Below are positions 45,563 to 57,722 of a DNA stretch of 64,000 bases, piece after piece (within the stretch, counting starts at the first letter, position 1; every line of letters starts with the position of its first letter). A program made the translations under genes and the position numbers. The DNA is from Pseudisothecium myosuroides. Taxonomy: Eukaryota > Streptophyta > Bryopsida > Hypnales > Lembophyllaceae. The DNA lies in contig OX637288.1 of NCBI GenBank assembly GCA_951799445.1, positions 3,784,501 through 3,848,500 of the forward strand, read 5' to 3'. The notes under the pieces are model-generated. The model had not been told where the DNA came from, searched no databases, and worked only from the letters and a program-made list of their open reading frames with translations.

Positions 45563-48500
45563 TCAAAAAAGAACATTGATGTACAATATCAGCCAAACTG
45601 CTATTGAGAACACTGCCAAAATGTGCTCCCAAAACAAAATAGCTGAAGCTTCTTTTGCACCGTGCCCACGCAAGCTGGCCACCGCACCTGCCAACAAGCA
45701 CCTTCCGCATTTCAGGATCTTTGCGTATGTGAAAAACAATTATTTCCCTTCAAACGTGGCCATAAAACTAGCAATGGATCTAAACCAAAGTTTTGACAAA
45801 ACACAAACAGCCTTCTATGATAGACTGAGACGTGGAGACATCAATGAGACATCAATTCAATAGATGATGTGGAGAGAACTAAGGTGCTTGCTTACCAGCA
45901 AGGATGGATGTGGGCATAGTGTGCTGCATCAGCAGAACAAATTGAAAAAGTTTGTCATTTTCAGGAAGAAATCCGATTTTGTTGGCGGTTTGGACAACAG
46001 CCAAACCCATGGGAGGCACAAGAACCAAGCGTGTGAACACGATTGCCACAGTTGTTCGCAATCCCAACTCGGAATTTCCTGCCCCTGCATTAGTTGCGCA
46101 ACCCACAAGTCGTGTGATGAGATAAAATACAGAAGACACTTAAATTACCCAAAAGTCAGGGTGAACTAAAAATCGAGTTATTCTATCTAGAGATAGAATC
46201 AAAACAAAGCAGGAGCAAAAGGAATTTGAGCCTATACCTCCAATTAAGTTGCCACCGAGGACAAGCATTATGCATGGCACCATAGCTCCACTGAAAGCAC
46301 AATTATAGCAAGAAAGTCAGTCATAGATAATAGGATCCATTTAAGAAAAAAATTCATAGTCTCAATGGAGCCCATATATTTCTGTACAGATGGCAGTCAC
46401 TCATAGGATAAGGAGAGGCAGATATTAGGTCCATGACATAGAACGGCTTTATTGTTGTGGTGGCCAACTTTTGAAACCATTGATTCAAGATTTTTTTGGA
46501 TTTGAGAGATAGTCTTCAGGAGGACCCCTTTGTGACACTAGGAAGGAATATGAGAGATCCTCCTCCTGTAGTTGTAACATTGTATCGCTCCTAAAATTCT
46601 TTAAAGACTGACTTGATTGGACATGGTTGACTTCACAAGCAGTCTAGCATAGACTAACAAAAGGACAGGATTCATTATAAATGTTTTAATCTCATATTAA
46701 AATTATCCCTCCTCAATATTATTAGTGTAGAAGTACACAGGTGGCACTACAGTAGTAATCCAAGGAGCTGGAAAAACTTACCCAAGCAAGCTAAGACTGT
46801 CTGACAGGAAAAAGAAGTAGGAATTCTCCTCAAAAAAAAGACTTTTGAGAGTGGGTACACAGGCAATGGCCAAAGCTAAGAGCTGCACAAAGAAAAACCT
46901 TAGCTCAGAAATTCACATCCAAATCCTTTTGTAACAACTAGTTCAACTAGTTTTGATGATGGACTTGATTGACGTCAAGTGCCACAAAAGATTTCTACAA
47001 TAGATGATCCAAAATAAAATTATCAAATTTGATCTACTCCCTGTAAATAATCAATGCAAGGGTGGTGAAACATAAGCATGTTAACTTGATAGAATGTGAG
47101 GTAGGCAAAGAGATAGATACTTCAAAAATCTTGAAATTTCTGAATGCTTGAATATTGAAGTGAAAATACTTACCGAAGCAACCACAGGTGGTTGGAAAAC
47201 ATTTTTCATCAGGCTTGAATTTGTCAACCACGTGTGCAACTGTGACACCTTTTGCCAGACCTGCACACAATCATGGTTATTCATCAATGTGGGTGCTTGT
47301 GATGTTGGAATTCATTACATCATCTGAACAAATGTTTTATGCCTACTCATCTGATTTTCTTCATAATTTCAAAAGAAAAAATGGTTAGAAACCCTATTCT
47401 CGAAGAACGACTTGGGCATGCCAAAAATCTCAAAGCAAGCCAGTACTCAATTTGATGGCTTAAGAAAGAAATCAATACCTTGATTGCAATAGACGTCTCT
47501 GGTTGAGAGTGAAGCAATGGAACTTGGAGAGGGTCCGTATACTCAGCATCAAATGACATTTGAGACAATTCCGGACTAGATTCCGGACTTGTGGCACGTG
47601 CGCCTTCAACCTTGATATCAATATGTTTTTCATCACTAAAATCAGTTACTGCCACAGGGGGTGCCAACATGTGATACACAAACGTGTAGACTATAACTGC
47701 TCCAACCTGGAAACACCAACACGCACAGCATGATGTTCAAAGTGGAAACTACTGTCTATCAATCCAGGTCAGTTAAATTATTTGTCATAAAAAGGGTAAA
47801 GGAACTATTCAAACAAGTCTAGAAGTATGCAGAAAAGGTGTCAGAAAGAAAATTAGCATTCCACCCGAGCTTTGAACTAGACTAGATAAGCTTTTCGAGG
47901 TTATCAAACGTAACGTCAAGACGCTTCATTGAATCTTGAGTGTCCAGTCTTTATTGGTTGATTAGGGCTCAAATTGAGTAGGAGTTTTATGGTTTCTAAA
48001 GTTATAACCTTCCTCAAGCTAGCCAAGTTACACAGTTGCCTCGAAATTCAAACTTGGAGTTTATGAAGATAAAAAAGGTTTCAAAGAATCGCAGTAGCCA
48101 TACCCATTGACCAAAGGAGATGTAAGCGATCCCTTTCGTATTACAGATATCAGGGTCCAGACCAAACGGGTTGGACTCGTCTCGGCAGATGGATGCAATG
48201 ATCACAAGTGGCATGTTGCCAATATTTCCTGCATTACAATATGCTCATTACATTAAACCCTAAACCTGAAATTTGTTAATTACAATCAATCGAGTACATG
48301 AAAACGCTTCAAATTTTTAAGTACTAGTTACAATTTAATCACACAACCATGGAAACAGTACCATGAAGAAACAACTGAACCAATGCAACTGACGGCAGTG
48401 AGTCGATCACTTACCTATGCCAATCATCACCACTGTGAAATTGAAATATTGTGGTGGGGGTCGAACGAGTAATGCAACTAGGTAACCTAAAGAGCATCCT

Positions 48501-49222
48501 ATAACCGCTCCAAGCACAACATTCACTGGAATGAACCACCTGTGACACACAACAATTCGTCTTAGTATACTAATCCCTGGGGCATTAAAACAGTAACCCA
48601 GATCTAAAAACACTGCCGCACACTAGGTCAGAGAAAATAAATCAAACGCAGAAGCAAATTCATCCTAACTTTCCAGAGTAGAAGACTGACCATTCCAATA
48701 TTGCTCGAACGCTGGCAGCCTTCCCCAATTCGGTGAAGATTAAGCAAGGAAGAAACAAAGCGAACACCAACTGCAATTACATCAATTGCGTCATGAGAAT
48801 CACCACAGGGTATAATATGGCAGGGGAGACATGCTTAACAGTCCTGCTGTTCAAATTTCCAAAATAAGATCCAATGAAAATTATTAACCCAATTGAATCA
48901 TAAGAATCGCTACAAGGCAGTGTTTCAAGGAGATAAAATGACAATAAAAGTATCAGTCAAAGACTCCATGCAGGATGATGGATGATTGAGCATAAAGTTC
49001 AGGGAAAACTTGGGGAGAAAAATGTACATAATTAAGAAATTTTACCTTGCTTAAGAGTTTGCGAGAAGCAGCAGGAAGGACATTTACGCGACGGCTGGCC
49101 AAGCCCAAACCAAACGAACATAATACCAAGATCTTGAGGATGGGCAGCACTGCAAATTGTAACAAAGTTGTGGCTGACGCGTCTAGATGGAAAAACACCA
49201 TGTTGAAAATATTCGAGTCCAT
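45563..49222 (-). CDS. PIN-LIKES (PILS) auxin transport facilitator (10 exons)
   Basis: Exons: 49222-49046, 48770-48691, 48539-48415, 48228-48104, 47706-47479, 47260-47174, 46882-46782, 46290-46238, 46084-45896, 45687-45563. Every junction is in phase, giving 429 residues. PILS proteins sit in the ER membrane and control intracellular auxin. Family wording is complete: VLPILKILVLCSFGLGLA, LVFALFLPCLIFTELGKA, WWFIPVNVVLGAVIG, GNIGNMPLVIIASICRDESN, GIAYISFGQW, a short hydrophilic loop in exon 5, LSDSLSLLGGAMVPCIM with LVLGGNLIGG, LRTTVAIVFTRLVLVPPMG, LLMQHTMPTSILAG and the final hydrophobic WLILYINVLF. The short central loop distinguishes it from long PINs. The gene looks intact. Confidence 0.95.
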
Positions 49223-50381
49223 TGTCTTCTAACGAACCTAAACCCTCTATTAGCTACGAGGCTTTGCGTCAATTGTTGACTTTAATTGCCACAGGACGTC
49301 CATTGAGCTCCACCTGCAAGTAACACCCCCTCTTTCCTTTAATACGTTGCAAAAAAAAATCAAATTGGGCTGTAGAAATGTAAAGCTCCTGTACAGATTG
49401 ACAGCGATCAGGTTCATTTTGCATTGTGTTACCAAGTAATATGACCTGGTTTGTATTATAGAGAAACCCGACATATTGTAGGATTTCTTCATCTATGGCC
49501 AATAATTAGAAGACCCTGCTGATGAAGGACTGCAATTCCAGTTTCAGGTCGGGTGCTCTTAATTTGAAGCCCACGTAAATCACAATCTCTATGGAGTAGA
49601 GCAATGGAGGGTTTGGTTAAAGATATAGTGACTGCTATATTGTTGAGGTCAAATTTATCTCGCTTAGGGTTTACTAAAAATTTGCAAGAAAGGGCTCCCT
49701 TAGAGCCGGACTGATCTCCTTGACCTTGTGATACTCTACACACTTCCAATAATTGATATCACTCCTATATTAATACCCAACTTAATTCACCTAATTTTGA
49801 AAACTAACTTCGCTTCTATTTTAAGAGTCAACTTCACTTCACTTCACCTTCAAAAGTCAACTTTTCGGTTCAACTTGATTTTACTTCGCTTAATCAAATA
49901 GAGATCGATTAGATAACTATCCACAGGGAACCGTCCCACTAAACCTAAAAAAACAAAAGCAATACAGTCCCAGCATGACATAGACACAGCAGGCTCCTCA
50001 ATACTCTGCACAAGACTATACGTAATCAAACCACGTACGAAACAAAACTTACACCAGATCGATGCACGAAAATTCAGCAGAAAAGACGATCGAAGGAAAC
50101 CTCTGCTACAACTTCACAACTGAAATGTTGAAAAAAACCAGCCAACTCTCTACCAATCGAACTAGGTTAACTTATTACACTGTCCAGTAAATGAACGTAA
50201 CGCATGTAAAAATGTATTATACAATTGACAGAGTCAGAGATGCATGCATGCATAAAGGTGATGAAGATACAACAGAAGCACCCTCGTAAGAGCTTTCAAA
50301 AATATTTTCAAACGCAGGGTCAGAGGTGTTTGTGTTTCCCGGGAAGCTACAACGTACATATCCTATAGAACACATGTCGTC
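49223..50381. other. PILS upstream region with unidentified coding-like stretches
   Basis: Next to the PILS start codon there should be promoter and leader. The minus-strand frames 49489-49749 and 49269-49502 have protein-like stretches (FDLNNIAVTISLTKPSIALL; ILQYVGFLYNTNQVILLG) that abut in different frames. They could be a fragment of an unknown gene broken near 49500. I do not recognise the family. Confidence 0.3.
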
Positions 50382-50639
50382 ATGTCAAGGCTAGGCGGCG
50401 GCTTCCCCGAAGTGGGCTCCACCGTGAACTCTCGTCTGCACGAAATTCAATTGCAATCCCCTGCGCAAGGAAATTACTTGGAATATCAGAATCTGCACAA
50501 CGGGATGCACAACCAGGTGATCAAACGTTTCGAAAATCCACGTGAAATTCGAACGTTCAGCGGGTTTCTACGAGGAACTTTGACAGAGGTAGACTACGAA
50601 CATTCGCTCCAACAATCTTCTGTGAGTCCAGCAGCCTGA
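50382..50639 (+). CDS. Hypothetical 85-residue open frame
   Basis: An ATG-to-TGA frame in a GC-richer stretch. It is hydrophilic, with no recognised motif, signal or membrane segment. No splice context or neighbour supports it, and it may be part of an untranslated leader or chance. Confidence 0.15.
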   Translation: MSRLGGGFPEVGSTVNSRLHEIQLQSPAQGNYLEYQNLHNGMHNQVIKRFENPREIRTFSGFLRGTLTEVDYEHSLQQSSVSPAA

Positions 50640-52034
50640 TCTACAAACGCACCGGCCTTAACGAAAGTTCGACACTACTTCAAGACCAAAAATCAGTTGA
50701 GTAAAAGTAAGAACAATGTCTGCGAGGTGCTCGCCTCTAGAAAATGCGGTGGAGGAAGAAAACACCGTAAGTTCGCGACATAGTAGCGTACAAATCACAA
50801 CTTTTTGGATTCACTAGTTTCGCATTCAGGATGATCAGGTCCTAAGTAGCGCGAACCTTAAACCCGGTCAAACTCAGACTACCTCGAACTTAAGAAACAC
50901 ACCCTACGTACAGTTAGCCGAGTCACCGACACTTCTAAACACTGACAATTAGTCCAAAGCAATAACAAATCTGCAAACTTCCTCTCCAAAGCACGAAATC
51001 GGAAGGCGAGCTAGCTACCTTTCTCGAACCAACGTCTAAATCAGGCGATCGTCATGCACCCGCAGTGCGTGGCGCCCCAAAGCGTAAAATCCACGAGCAC
51101 TTAATCAAATGAATCCGGCAGTCGATCGACAAGCCGACTTATATACTTCCTCTGCTCTAACAAAAACTAAAAAGAAATAGAGTGGGGTGCAAGCTGCATC
51201 CACGAAGGCCATCAAGCGCAGTCACCGACACGGACGTACTTCTCGACACTTGCAACAAATCCAAAAGAAACAACCTGCGAAGCACGACTAGAGAGCTCAC
51301 TATCAAAGCTAGCTAGCTACCCATCCAATTCATTGACCACCACCCGGCCACACGACGGAGTCTGACATAATTTATGGAAAAGGTGACGCCCCAATCATCC
51401 GCGAACTAACTTATTTTCCTCAGTCCCAGCCAGCTGAATATTTTACTTTCGTATTCAACCCAAAGCGGTAACCAACCAACTCTGAAAAAAGCGGATACCA
51501 ACAAAAGAAACCGACTTGCGAACCTCGTGAGAACTGAACCCTCGCAGTTGAAGAGCGAGTCTATTGAATCCACCTCACCTTTCGTCTTTCAAAAAAAATA
51601 AAAAAATAAAAAAAATAAAAGGTTGCCTGGTTCAGTTTGCCAATCGCAATCAGTCAAGTGGGGCACCAAAGAATCTACCTTTGGGATCCACTCGGAGGAG
51701 AGGAGGTGCAGCGGAGAAGAGGGAGCGACGGACGGACGGAGCTCATCGGAAACCACGCGCATGGTTGCCTGCCCAGAGACCCGGGAACTTCCAATTTTTA
51801 TTTCATTTTTTATTTTTTGGAAGATTAGTCCAATTTCATTACTGTAAGGTTGTCTTCAGTGCTTAAATCCCAATTTTGTATTTCTTAAATGCTCGCTCTC
51901 TGATTTGGGGTTTCAGTCTGGGTCTGACGGAGTATGAATTCGAAGGTTTTGAATTTGGTCAAGTGGTGGGAGATGATAAGTTTTGTGAGTTGAGGGATTT
52001 AGTGTGGGGCAGAAATTGGAGTGAACAGTTTGTT
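50640..52034. other. Spacer of mixed composition
   Basis: No recognised gene. Frames at 51564-51866 overlap one another on the same strand, and none has a motif. An A-rich run at 51589-51620 interrupts them. Confidence 0.3.
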
Positions 52035-52508
52035 TCAGCTTATTGATCGTGCGTGAGAGCCATCCAAACAGGCGACTCCTTCTTCGTCCGGCGGAGTTTG
52101 GCCACTGGCGTGTGGCCACTTGGCGATGCGACCGCGCTTCTGCCAAACCCTATTTTTACAATGGGGGCACTTGACCTGTTTCGGACCGCCACGTTGCTTC
52201 TGTTTCCCTTCTTTTATTACCTCACTAGTGCCTGTGCCCTGTGCCGTTGCCACCAGCCCTTTTGGGGGGGGCACCACGGGGCCTCTTTGCACCATTTCGA
52301 AATAAATGTCTACTTTGTGCCAGATAAAAGTAATCGTTTTTCGCCAGTAATTTTCCATTATTATTAAAAATGTGGATGAAGTTGCCAAATTTGGATGAAA
52401 AAGTGCATGAATATATTGAAAAGTGTTTTCTGGTCCAAAAGATGGATGAATGTAAAAATACAATGCTTCACCAAATTTTAAGTGATCGCCATCTTGGCAC
52501 TTTTTCAA
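52035..52508 (-). CDS. Hypothetical protein with a Cys-x2-Cys motif (uncertain)
   Basis: A 157-residue frame whose second half is basic: GKQKQRGGPKQVKCPHCKNR followed by VWQKRGRIAKWPHASGQTPP. One CPHC half of a possible zinc site is visible, and a partner pair is not (only a later His and a single Cys). It resembles the N-terminal basic/zinc part of transposase-like proteins in flavour only. The first half is Phe/Tyr/His-rich and not convincing. It could be a fragment of a mobile element. Confidence 0.22.
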   Translation of the reverse strand: MKKCQDGDHLKFGEALYFYIHPSFGPENTFQYIHALFHPNLATSSTFLIIMENYWRKTITFIWHKVDIYFEMVQRGPVVPPPKGLVATAQGTGTSEVIKEGKQKQRGGPKQVKCPHCKNRVWQKRGRIAKWPHASGQTPPDEEGVACLDGSHARSIS

Positions 52509-55500
52509 AAGTAAAAAAAAGGGTTCGTTGCCATAGTCAAAATAAAAATAAAAGTAATTTCTTACTTTTTTAATTCAAAAATAACTTCAAAATCCATAAC
52601 TTTCATATCATAGGGTCAAATGTCACAAAACAAAGTGCATGCACCCCTTCCTCACAAAGAGCTTTCTGAGGGTATTAAGGACACAACTGGAGATGCATGG
52701 TTCCAAAGATCTCACTGTAACAACCTAATTTAACGTGTGGTTCTATATTTCTGGGTTTCTCTATAAAATTATTTACCAATGAGGCATGCGTCTTTTTTTG
52801 CATCCTTGAAAAGGAGACCTTTACAATGATCAAAATTGTCTTACATGGCTCTTCAACAAACACCAATCCTTGAATTAATTGATAACAAATCCCTTTCAGG
52901 GATCTAGCAAAGCATAATACCCTCCCAATATGGTGAACACCATTGCCTAGTTATAATATTATGTTCTTGTTGCATTTTCTGTGCTATCAATAGAACATTT
53001 CAAAGTCATCACTCCATCAGTGTAAAAAAATTCATCAACATTGTAGATTTCAACCCCTAAAATTCCTTCAGGAGACAAAATGGATTTTGGATAGGCTTCC
53101 ATATTTCCAATTTTTTCCATGATTTTTTTAAACATTTTTGAAATATTCACAATTCTGATAGCTTTGCGTATATGTAACTTTAACAAACATTGGACTTATG
53201 GTATAGAACTAGTTAGAACCATTTTTTGCAAAATGGAATTTGGTAAGCAAGTTGCGCTCAAAGAAACATTCCTTGACTTCTAAAGGGGCATTAGATGGAG
53301 TAAGGAAGAAGAAAAGGGCAACAAGTGAAGTTAGAGAGAATTTGAGTCTTGAAATTGCCACTCGTTCCCATGATGTCATTGTGGCTTGATGAGTTTATTG
53401 GAGGCTTCCACATTGGAATTGATTGCACAACATTGATATAGAAACTTCGAATGCAAATTGCAAAAGCAATTTTTTTCAAAATAATTCAACTAATAACCAT
53501 TAGAATGGTCTTCAAATGGAGTCTCTAATAGTTTAAAAATGCCTTCTATTTACAAATTGAAAATACACAAAACTCCAAAGTTTGTTGATATTGATTTGAA
53601 AATAGTGCAAACAATACAAAATGCAAAAGAAGGAAGTTGGAAAACAAGGAAGGAATCAATAGTTCCCTATTAGAAGAATTATGATTGAGAAGTAAAGGGG
53701 AACAAAATGGGACCTTTAATTCAATGATGTCCAATTTCCTTAGCACTTGGTTGTTCATTTTAGCCTTTCAATTTTTATAAAAATTACAAGATTTGGGTTT
53801 ATATTTATATTTTGTATTGGTGAAAAGTTAATATATCTTTCCATCTATTATTGGAATCTTGTTTTTCAAAAATATGTGGCAAAAAATGTGTTTGCAAAAT
53901 AATGTATCAAATTCTCAATTCTTAACACATCTTTGCAGTGCAAGATTTTTTGGATGTGTCTTACATCTTTCTTACATATAAAAATTGGTGGAGATATGCA
54001 TGACATGATTATGAGTATGGTTGTTTGTTAACTTCAAATCCATAATGCTAAAATTTCACCCCAACAACTACCAAAGTCATCTAAAACTCTTAGATAGGAT
54101 CCAAAACAATTTTCTCTTTGACTTCTAATATTAATAATGTACAATCTAAATTGCCAAACTTCATAAAAGTTCTCTTTCACATTTCATACAAGTGTTGTGC
54201 AAGATTTTGCACTATCCAATTTTCAATAAATTATTATTTTTGTTTTATTGGTTCCATGAACTATAAATGGTAGATTTGAATGGTTTTTGAAAGGAAAAAA
54301 ACAAGCCTGTTAGGACTTTAGAAATTACAATAAGATTGGCCATTGTAGTCCTTTTGGTCGTGATATATGTTTTGATTGTTGTATTTACTAAAAAAATTGC
54401 AAAAGAATGAAATTTATGAAATATTTTATATATACTATTCAATTTATTTTTAAACAAGTAAAAGAAGCATTATAGGTGGTCAAAGCAAAAACATATATCT
54501 TCCCAATGAAGACCATAGAGGGGACTATTCCTATTCTTTTGATGCCAATGTGTTTCTCCCAATTTCCTAAACTGCATGTTTCAATGACAATCCCTAAGTG
54601 TGCCTTAAGATTCATCAGACTATAGTTTTAATCATATTAAAATGAAAGAGAGTGGAATTAAATCTAACTACACCTAAGACTAGTTTCACTTTGTTTTGTC
54701 TTTCATTCAATGAACATTAAGAAAGAAGATCATCAATTATTGTGATGGCTTACAAATCATAAAATGAAAAAACAAATTGGTGGAAATTAAAAATGGCCGT
54801 TGACCCTTTGAAAAAATGCTTATAGGAGCAAAAAAGATTTGGAGGTGGAATGTTACATTTTTATTGTATGTGTGCAATTCATTAGAAATCTGAAAGTTTT
54901 AGGATTTTTCTTGCACCAAGGATATAGTACATATTCTTTAAGCATTCATCAATTTATTAAAAGGAACTAAAAACAACTAAACATACATACTAATAGTTTT
55001 CTTCTTAAAACACAAATGGAAAGAGCATCTAATCCAGTTTGTTTTATATCTCTCTATCTATCATAGAATAAGCAACAAACTTGAAGGGCAAATACAAAAT
55101 AATTTTGTTCCAAAAAGGTAGACCACCCCTATAAGACAAGGTAGGTACACTTGAAATTGATTTTAATAAAAAAATCCATCTTGTCTAAATTCTTGTCTAG
55201 AATGAGGATGTTAGTTTTGAGGATGTTACACCATTTGAACACTGGAGTATAATGACGTTGTGTTTTATTCCTATATTTAACTCTTTGAAAAACTAGTTCC
55301 TTAATTGAACCATACAGTAACCAAATAATAGATGCGTACAAATCCTCCTTCACCTGCTAAGAACAACTATTAAAAACATTTTCTTTCATATTTTAGTAAT
55401 ACTGCTCAGTTGCCACTTGTAGCTATTATAGGTGCACAATTCTTGGCGCAACTGCACATAACTTAACTGTTTAAGACCCAAAGAACTACAAATTGATTTT

Positions 55501-56405
55501 CAAAGTGAGAAAAACAAAAATAACCCATAATTTGAAAGGAATTGGAAGTAAATTAGGAAATGAAGATCCTTAATTTTTTTGATAGGGAATGAATTGGAGC
55601 AATCCAATCTTGAAAATACAATTGCATACAACAATTACGTGTGTTTATACAAAGCTTTGTTTGCTAATCACCATATAATATATAGAAATACGTGGAAAGA
55701 ATTGCAAAAGATGTGTCTTTTCTATATCTTAAATAACACTGACTGTGTTTGGAAGGTAAAACAAACAGAAAGATGGCATAAGTGCTTAGGTACTTTTTAG
55801 AAAGAAGATTGCCATAAAGAAATATGGAGTATTATACTATATATAACAATGTTTTCAATACTTTCAGATTTAATGGTCAACAATTTGCTTATTTTGGGTC
55901 TTTTTTCCATCTTTTATTGTAGCTGTTGGCTTCAACTACCTTTATGTAAGTAACGATCAATCATGAAAAACACACAACTAAACGTATCAGTTTTGAATAG
56001 TAGAAGATTTTGTATAAACCTATGTCAAATGTTTTTTTGTATTAAGCATATGTTTTTACACATAAAAGGTGTATTTTTCAATTTTGATTGCTATTTTTCC
56101 GCTTTAATTCAAAGGTCCTTGAAGTAAATCTTTTATGAGGTTGCTAGTACTATGGGCCTATACTTGTGCATTTTTCAAACACCAATGTCAACAACATTGT
56201 ATGCATTGTCAAAAAACTCTAAATTCTTACAATACCAACAATGGATCATCATATTTTTTTTGCAAAACCATTGTCTATCACTCATTTTCCAATTTGGTAT
56301 GATTACTTTTTTCACCTCAAATCATTTTTCTATTCTCAATAATCGCACATCTGCTAAACATTTTGTCTATATTCTTGCTTTGACCGAAACAGCCCTGGGC
56401 CTTTT
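52509..56405. other. AT-rich gene-free stretch
   Basis: Nearly 4 kb with low GC content and only short frames, none with a recognisable motif. I saw no terminal repeats or tandem structure, though old diverged elements would be missed by eye. Confidence 0.35.
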
Positions 56406-57172
56406 TTTAACCCTTGAATGCCAGGTTGGTGACTGTGGAAATCATCCCTTTCGGCATCGGATGACATCATCTTCTTAAAAAAAACCCAAAAGTGCTCACT
56501 GGAGGTCAAACTATTGTTTATGATCTTCCCTTTCCACACAAAATTTGGAGGATGAATAGCTGCACTTATGTCCTACACAAGAAATTCTCTTGTCATTCAT
56601 TGGCCGCAAAACGTCCGCCTCGACGTTTAACCCTTAAACGCCAAAGGGGTGACCCTCGAAATCATCCTTTTCTATTACCGTGTGAATCATTAGCCTCCAA
56701 AATTGCAAAAGCACTCATTGGAAGTCAAACTATAGTAGAAGATCTTTCCTTTCCACAACAAATTCCGAGGATGAATAGTTGCACTTCTGTCCTATACAAT
56801 TTGATTCCTTGTCATCCATCGGACACAAAACGTCTGCTGCCTTAACATTGTTAATGTTTATTGGGGGGTTCCTTTTTGCTCCCCCCAAAGCCGGAACCCC
56901 CCAACATTGAAAACTTTCTGAACTTTGCAAGTAGGGCTGACATGTGTGCTTCCCGGGATGCACGCACCAGCTCATAACATTCCAGCCAACCAAATGAACT
57001 CAGAGAGACTTGCCAGCCAATCGAATGAACTCAGAGAAACTTGCCAGAACCAGTTGGATGGAGGGGATTTAAACTTAATCCCTTCCTAGGCATCTCGGGG
57101 GGATTATCCCTCCTCTGACAAGGAAGGACCCCCCCGGTTAACAATGTTATGTGCGGCGTTCAAGGGTTAAGG
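56406..57172. mobile_element. TTTAACCC-end element carrying two tandem units and a nested insertion
   Basis: The outer ends TTAACCCTTGAATGCC (left) and GGCGTTCAAGGGTTAA (right) are inverted copies. Inside are two tandem units of about 220 bases (56406-56627 and 56628-56847), related to each other and to the element at 9766-9992. The second unit is interrupted by another inverted-repeat insertion (56843-57150). Without the insertion, the second unit would run straight into the right terminus. There is no transposase frame. Confidence 0.6.
56843..57150. mobile_element. Nested inverted-repeat insertion, about 308 bases
   Basis: Ends TAACATTGTTAA (left) and TTAACAATGTTA (right, partly interrupted) are followed inward by GGGGGGTTCC and its complement GGACCCCCCC. 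A 31-base unit (GCCAGCCAAYCRAATGAACT and ten further bases) is repeated twice at about 56983-57045. It lies within the larger element at 56406-57172. There is no coding capacity. Confidence 0.55.
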
Positions 57173-57177
57173 GTTAG

Positions 57178-57722
57178 AGCATCCCCACAGCACCTCATAA
57201 TTTGACACAAACCTGGGAGGTGGCTGGGCCAGCCATTTTAATTGCCCCACGGCAACTCAAAAAGTGGCTCAAAAATGGCCGGGCACTGTCAAATTTGATG
57301 AAGACTCGGCCAAATGGTGAAGCTTGCCCATGGCTCAATTTGGGCTCCTTTTGCAATTTTCGAGGTACTTTTGGAATGTTGGAAGCTTTTGTCTTCCCCG
57401 CATTGATTGAGAGATGCAAGGTGGCGCTATGGTGATGCAAATTTAGAACTATGGGACTTGTGCCAAGCCGTGTGGCCGTGTAGCCGTGGGGCACACGCCG
57501 GACACATGGGCTGGCCTCAAACAAATGCAAATCAAAATGAGTGCTTTATGGAGTGTTAGCTGTGGGGATCAGTGTTTTTTTTTCTGGCGACAAACTCTAC
57601 AGTAAAGCCCTGCGTGCCCTCCCACCAAAGGTGAATTTTGGGAGGGAGCCAGGCGCAGTGGCTTACAGGCCTGACAACCTAGCGTTTTGTCGCCAGAAAA
57701 AAAAACGCTGGTGGGGATGCTC
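57178..57722. mobile_element. PIF/Harbinger-like (Tourist-type) element, TTA target duplication
   Basis: Termini GAGCATCCCCACAGC and GCTGGTGGGGATGCTC (complementary apart from one inserted base) are flanked by TTA on both sides (57175-57177, 57723-57725), the signature of PIF/Harbinger non-autonomous elements. A third copy of the terminus (GCTGTGGGGATCA, 57559-57571) lies inside. It is followed by a hairpin whose arms read TTTTTTTTTCTGGCGACAAA and TTTGTCGCCAGAAAAAAAAA (57576-57595 and about 57683-57705). This suggests a composite of two related elements. Confidence 0.7.
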
